From Bacteroidales bacterium (GTDB lineage Bacteria; Bacteroidota; Bacteroidia; Bacteroidales; VadinHA17), in the NCBI GenBank assembly GCA_031285575.1, contig JAITVX010000164.1, positions 1 to 10,233 on the forward strand: a stretch of DNA of 10,233 bases. Reading direction: 5' to 3'. The notes below the pieces were generated by a model, which worked only from the letters and a program-made list of their open reading frames with translations, had not been told where the DNA came from and made no database searches. Positions 6,524-10,233 of the stretch are shown piece by piece; the first letter of the stretch is position 1, and every line of letters begins with the position of its first letter. The position numbers and the translations under genes are program-made.

Positions 6524-8239
6524 ATGAAAAAACCAGATGGCAATAAAAACGCAAGGCTTAAAAGCTGGATGGAATTCACCGGCATTGCATCGGCCGTGGC
6601 GCTTGCCGCCGCAGTTTCAGCAATGTTCAGTTTAAGGCTTGACCTTACTGAAGACAAACGCTACACCCTTTCGGAGCCCACAAAAGAAATACTGGCCGGG
6701 CTGAAAAACGACATCTTCATACAGGTATATCTCGACGGCGACATGCCCGTTCCGTTGAAACGCCTGAAACGCTCCGTGCGCGAATCGCTCGACGAGTTCC
6801 ACATAGCATCGCGCCGCAAAATAGACTATGAGTTTATCAACCCATACGAAACCACCGACGCACAGCAGCGCGAGCAGCAGCACCGGTATCTGATCGACAA
6901 GGGCCTTGTGCCATTCAACATACAGGCCAGAGATGAAGAAGGCGGAACATCGATGAAAATGATTTTCCCCGGAATGATACTGAACTCGAACGGAACAGAA
7001 ATAGCCGTTAACTTCCTCAACAACAACCAGGCTGTTCCATACGAACAGAACATACTCCACTCACAGGAAGGGCTCGAATACAACCTTATTCAGACAATAA
7101 AAACCATCGACGCCGACACCATTTACAAAGTGGCGTTTATAGAAGGGCACGGCGAGCTTCCGGAAATAGAAACCGCCGACATAACAATGAGCCTTGCAAG
7201 GTTTTTTACCATTGACAGGGGCATAATAAACGGCAACCCCGGAGTTCTCGACAGCTACTCGGCAGTTATAGTAGCAGGCCCCGAAAACAGCTTCAGCGAA
7301 GCCGACAAGCTGGTGCTCGACCAGTACATCATGCACGGCGGAAAGGTTCTGTGGCTCTGCGAAGAAGTATCGGTCAATGCCGACAGCCTTGCCACAGGCT
7401 CAACACTGGGCATGTACAGGCCGCTTAACCTCGAAGACATGCTTTTCGCATACGGCGCAAGGATAAACCCGCTCATAGTTCAGGATATCGAATGCCAGGC
7501 CATACGGCTCATGGTAATGTCGGGAGGTGCACGCCAGCAGGTAGTGCCGGCTCCGTGGGTTTACTACCCGCTGCTTTCAGCATCGGGCAATCACCCGGTA
7601 ACACGAAACCTGAACAGGGTAAAAGGCGAATTTGTGAACTATATCGACACCGTGGGGCTCGACGGGGCAATACGCAAACAGACGCTCCTGCACACGTCGC
7701 AGTTTACCAGAACCATATCGCCCCCCGTTGTAATAAGCCTTAAAGAAGCCGAAACCATACCCTCCGAAAGCGAGTTTAACAGGCAGAACCTTCCTGTTGC
7801 CGTTCTGCTCGAAGGGAAGTTCCGCTCGGCGTTCAGCAACAGGCCCGTGGCAATGATATCGGGCAACAGCAGCTTCAGGTTCCTCGACCGGAGCGCCGGC
7901 ACCAAAATGATAGTTGTAGCCGACGCCGACATAATAAGAAACGAAGTAAGCCACGCCGGCGGGCACGAAACACCGCTGCGCCTTGGAGTAGATAAATATA
8001 CCGGTCAGGTTTTCGGCAACAAAGACTTTATCGTCAACTGCATCAACTGGCTTGTTGACGACAGCGGTATAATGGAACTGCGGTCGCGCGAACTGAAGCA
8101 ACGGCTCCTGAACCAGGCCAGGGTAAGGAACGAAAAGGTAAAATGGCAGGTTATCAACACAGCCGGGCCGCTGATACTGTTGCTGCTGGCGGGTCTCCTG
8201 TTCGGATACATGCGCAAACGGAAATATGCAAAAGCCTGA
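6524..8239 (+). CDS. gldG: Gld transporter auxiliary subunit GldG
   Basis: GldG is the large membrane-anchored extracytoplasmic partner of GldF. The 571-aa protein has an N-terminal membrane helix (about 17-37, after a short basic cytoplasmic tail) and a C-terminal helix (about 542-561) followed by a basic tail (RKRK). The long region between the two should face the periplasm. Family features include LDLTEDKRYTLSEPTKEIL (39-57), the VAFIEGHGELPE segment (203-214), LDQYIMHGGKVLWLCEEV (265-282), VVADADIIRNE (464-474) and GNKDFIVNCINWLVDDSG (498-515). This corresponds to the GldG/ABC-type uncharacterised transport domain. The gene is complete, 6 bp after gldF and 3 bp before the next gene, so the three are surely co-transcribed. 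What the transporter moves is not known. Confidence 0.94.
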   Translation: MKKPDGNKNARLKSWMEFTGIASAVALAAAVSAMFSLRLDLTEDKRYTLSEPTKEILAGLKNDIFIQVYLDGDMPVPLKRLKRSVRESLDEFHIASRRKIDYEFINPYETTDAQQREQQHRYLIDKGLVPFNIQARDEEGGTSMKMIFPGMILNSNGTEIAVNFLNNNQAVPYEQNILHSQEGLEYNLIQTIKTIDADTIYKVAFIEGHGELPEIETADITMSLARFFTIDRGIINGNPGVLDSYSAVIVAGPENSFSEADKLVLDQYIMHGGKVLWLCEEVSVNADSLATGSTLGMYRPLNLEDMLFAYGARINPLIVQDIECQAIRLMVMSGGARQQVVPAPWVYYPLLSASGNHPVTRNLNRVKGEFVNYIDTVGLDGAIRKQTLLHTSQFTRTISPPVVISLKEAETIPSESEFNRQNLPVAVLLEGKFRSAFSNRPVAMISGNSSFRFLDRSAGTKMIVVADADIIRNEVSHAGGHETPLRLGVDKYTGQVFGNKDFIVNCINWLVDDSGIMELRSRELKQRLLNQARVRNEKVKWQVINTAGPLILLLLAGLLFGYMRKRKYAKA

Positions 8240-8242
8240 AAA

Positions 8243-9211
8243 ATGAAAAAAGCCATTGCCATAACAGCCGCCGTCGCCATTACTGCGGCAATGCTTATTA
8301 TGCACTCGAGGTCGCCATTCGGGAAATCAAACAGCGAGTTTCATGCAACCCCCGAAAAAGAAATCACCAGAATAGAACTCTCGCAGGGAAACGAACGCCT
8401 TACCCTCGAAAAATCGGCCGGCGTATGGCTAATAAACGGACAAACCGAAGCCCGCAGGGGAGCCGTAAACTTCATAATACGGATATTGACCGAAGCAAAA
8501 ATAAAATCGCCGGTATCGCCCGAAATATTTAAAGCCGAAATAACAGACCGCGAAGCGGAGCCCGTAGCCGTAAAGGTTTATGAAGGCCGGAAAATGCTGA
8601 AATCGATAATGGTATATAAAACCGCATCGAACACCTACGGAAATATTATGAAAGTAAAAAAAAGCACGAAACCGTTTATAGTGCACGTTCCGGGCTACGA
8701 AACAAACATAGGCCCGGCATTTAACATAAAGCCGCAGTTCTGGCAGCCCCACGCCATATTCAACATGCTTCCCTCCGAAATAAGCTCCATCAGGTTTGAA
8801 AACATGCACGATACGGCCGCCTCCTTTTCAATAGTCAAAAAAGAAAAAACATACACGCTTCACGGCAATGCCGGCCAGCTTGCCGGATACGATCCTGAGC
8901 TTGTAATACGGTACGTTTCATACTTCACATTCATCCCCTTCGAATCGTGGGCCTTCGACATGCCCGACGCAGACCGTATGCGCCTCGCAGCAAGCAGCCC
9001 TCTGTACAAAATAACCGTTATTTCGTCGGAAGGAACCCGTACGTAACTGAACCTGTGGCCGGCAATGAAAACAGAAAACAACAGCCAGGCTGTTGACACC
9101 GACAAACTGATTGGCAGCCTCGGAACAAACACCGACTTTTTTAATGTACGCTACTTCGACATAGACCCGGTATTGAAAAAACGTCCGTATTTCTTCGGGA
9201 AATACAAATAA
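8243..9211 (+). pseudogene. DUF4340-like envelope protein gene interrupted by in-frame TAA
   Basis: The gene starts 3 bp after gldG and reads to a TAA at 9044-9046 (267 codons). The same frame then continues as clean coding sequence for 54 more codons (LNLWPAMKTEN through RYFDIDPVLKKRPYFFGKYK) to a TAA at 9209-9211. The product has an N-terminal signal or anchor helix (residues 2-20) and then DUF4340-like sequence: EITRIELSQGNERLTLEK, the GVWLINGQ segment (60-67) and NFIIRIL. DUF4340 genes are known next to GldFG-type transporters. The sequence past the stop fits a native C-terminus in composition and continues the fold naturally (ITVISSEGTRT, stop, LNLW). A single substitution from a sense codon such as GAA, CAA or AAA would explain it. 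Alternatives are a sequencing error, translational readthrough, or a truncated but working protein. Confidence 0.8.
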
Positions 9212-9517
9212 ATACCCATGTAGTATTTAATCCAAAAATCTGCACATGCAGACTTGCAGGGACAAAAGTAGGAAAAAGTTCTCAATAACAGGCAAGTAAG
9301 CGAAAAACTCTTTTGTTTTGGTCTTTGTGAAAAGACAAGAAAAGGACGTTTTAGGACGGAGTTTGTAACCCAATTCGTACCCCTTGAAAAAGCGGGTCAA
9401 AAAGAGATATGAAAAGGCCGAAATTGGCTCGTAACTGTCTAATATTGTCCATATTGCATAAAACTCATTTTGAGATAAACAACGTAATTTTGTAACATCT
9501 TAAAAAATGAGTATTTT
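9212..9517. other. Spacer between the gld operon and the integrase; probable element edge
   Basis: No coding sequence is supported. A short hairpin TCTGC-ACAT-GCAGA lies at 9239-9252; an A-run on its left makes it look like a weak terminator for the minus strand, but it has no T-run on the plus strand, so it is a poor gld terminator. The part from about 9255 to 9480 is unlike the preceding gld coding DNA and leads into the recombinase gene. The left attachment site of the presumed element should lie here, but its core cannot be fixed without the other end. Confidence 0.45.
9463..9512 (+). promoter_or_regulatory. Integrase promoter box flanked by a 9-bp inverted repeat
   Basis: TAATTTTG at 9485-9492 is an exact match to the Bacteroidota -7 box TAnnTTTG, 25 bases before the integrase ATG; no -33 TTTG lies at the standard distance. 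ACTCATTTT (9463-9471) and AAAATGAGT (9504-9512) are perfect inverted copies flanking the box. CTCATTTTGAG (9464-9474) is itself palindromic. This arrangement suits an operator for a repressor or for the recombinase itself. Confidence 0.45.
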
Positions 9518-10233
9518 ATGAAAAGAAGTACATTCAAAGTTCTCTTCTTCTTAAAAAGAGACAAACAGAAATCCAACGGGACGATTCCGCTCTACTGCCG
9601 CGTAACCGTGGACGGTCAGGAAGTGCGGTTCTGTATGAAATGCGATGTGAGTCCCAAATGTTGGGATGTGAAGACGAGTAAAGCGACCGGACGGACGGCG
9701 GAAGCCGTCCGGATCAATGCGCTTATCGACAACACCAAAGCGGCGATATACCGGATATATCGTGAGTTGCAGGAGCGGGACAACTACGTTACCGCCGAAA
9801 AAGTCAAAAACGTCTTTCTGGGTATCGAACAGAAGCATCAGACCCTGCTTGAACTGTTCGACCACCATAACAGGGAACGGAAAGACCTGATAGGCGTTAA
9901 TATCTGCCAAGCGAACTATAACAGTTATCTCAAGGTTCGCGAGCAGGTAGCCGATTTTCTCCAGTACAAATACAATCTGAGCGACATTCCGCTCAAAGAA
10001 GTCGATTGCCAATTCATCAGCGATTTGGAAGCCTACCTGTATTCACAATACGATTATGCCCACAACACGGTTACAACTATCCTGAAAAAATTCCGGCACA
10101 TTGTTGAGTTGGGTATCAACAAGGACTGGATTTTCAAAAATCCGTTCCGCGAGTACAAGCTGCGCTACGAGGAAGTTCCCAGAGGCTACCTGACACAGGA
10201 GGAGATAGACCTTCTCATTGATTTCAAGTTTGA
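9518..10233 (+). CDS. Tyrosine recombinase (integrase), 5' part; runs off the window
   Basis: The open frame starts at ATG 9518 and has no stop for 238 codons to the window end. The N-terminus MKRSTFKVLFFLKRDKQKSNG is the hallmark of Bacteroidota site-specific integrases. Residues about 1-85 form the arm-type DNA-binding domain (IPLYCRVTVDGQEVRF, CDVSPKCWDVKT). About 108-215 form the SAM-like core-binding domain (LLELFDHHNRERKDL through NTVTTILKKFRHIV and NPFREYKLRYEEVPR). RGYLTQEEIDLL near the edge is where the catalytic domain normally begins, so the R-H-R-Y residues lie outside the window. Isoleucine codons differ from the neighbours: ATA 4 of 16 here, against 18 of 26 in the first 267 codons of the preceding gene, which supports foreign origin. 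It likely catalyses integration and excision of a conjugative or mobilisable element lying to the right. Confidence 0.93.
   Translation, partial: MKRSTFKVLFFLKRDKQKSNGTIPLYCRVTVDGQEVRFCMKCDVSPKCWDVKTSKATGRTAEAVRINALIDNTKAAIYRIYRELQERDNYVTAEKVKNVFLGIEQKHQTLLELFDHHNRERKDLIGVNICQANYNSYLKVREQVADFLQYKYNLSDIPLKEVDCQFISDLEAYLYSQYDYAHNTVTTILKKFRHIVELGINKDWIFKNPFREYKLRYEEVPRGYLTQEEIDLLIDFKF

Noticed and set aside
7577..8305. 242-codon minus-strand frame opposite gldG
   Set aside because: Antisense shadow of a confidently identified gene with unnatural composition.
9239..9252. Hairpin as rho-independent terminator of the gld operon
   Set aside because: The stem is only 5-6 bp and no T-run follows on the plus strand.
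9551..10012. 153-codon minus-strand frame opposite the integrase
   Set aside because: The plus-strand frame gives a clear integrase; the opposite frame has no family signature.

Overview
The window looks like chromosomal DNA of a member of the Bacteroidota, most likely Bacteroidales. Three things point there: a GldF/GldG transporter pair followed by a DUF4340-type protein; promoter-like boxes of the TAnnTTTG type peculiar to this phylum; and a tyrosine recombinase whose N-terminus (MKRSTFKVLFFLKR) is typical of Bacteroidota mobile elements. The genus cannot be read from the sequence. No rRNA, tRNA or CRISPR array was seen.

Layout, left to right. Positions 1-245 are non-coding and include a degenerate AAGT-rich tract. 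Positions 246-498 hold a MITE-like inverted-repeat element with a nested palindrome, which starts four bases beyond the stop codon of the next gene. Two leftward genes follow: a large MscS-family mechanosensitive channel (503-2170), with a good promoter just upstream, and the primosomal helicase priA (2288-4546). A 464-bp AT-rich divergent intergenic region (4547-5010) carries at least eight TATGATA-type boxes and three 42-bp repeat units, two of them well conserved. To its right, rightward genes begin: a 227-aa protein of unknown function (5011-5694), then gldF (5774-6517), gldG (6524-8239) and a DUF4340-like gene (8243-9211). The last three are almost contiguous and form one operon. The DUF4340-like gene has an in-frame TAA at codon 268, followed by 54 well-behaved codons in the same frame, so it is a nonsense-interrupted gene here. 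After a 306-bp spacer comes the 5' part of a tyrosine recombinase (9518 to the window edge), which probably marks the left end of an integrated element extending to the right.

How the genes fit together: GldF is a membrane permease and GldG a membrane-anchored extracytoplasmic subunit. In the gliding flavobacteria they work with an ATPase, GldA, encoded elsewhere, and no ATPase gene is present here. The DUF4340-like protein sits where an accessory envelope subunit would be expected. PriA (replication restart) and the MscS channel (osmotic safety valve) are housekeeping genes with no evident link to the transporter. I found no convincing new multi-gene system. The points most worth checking are the interrupted DUF4340 gene, the box cluster before the 227-aa gene, the MITE-like element, and the putative edge of the mobile element.
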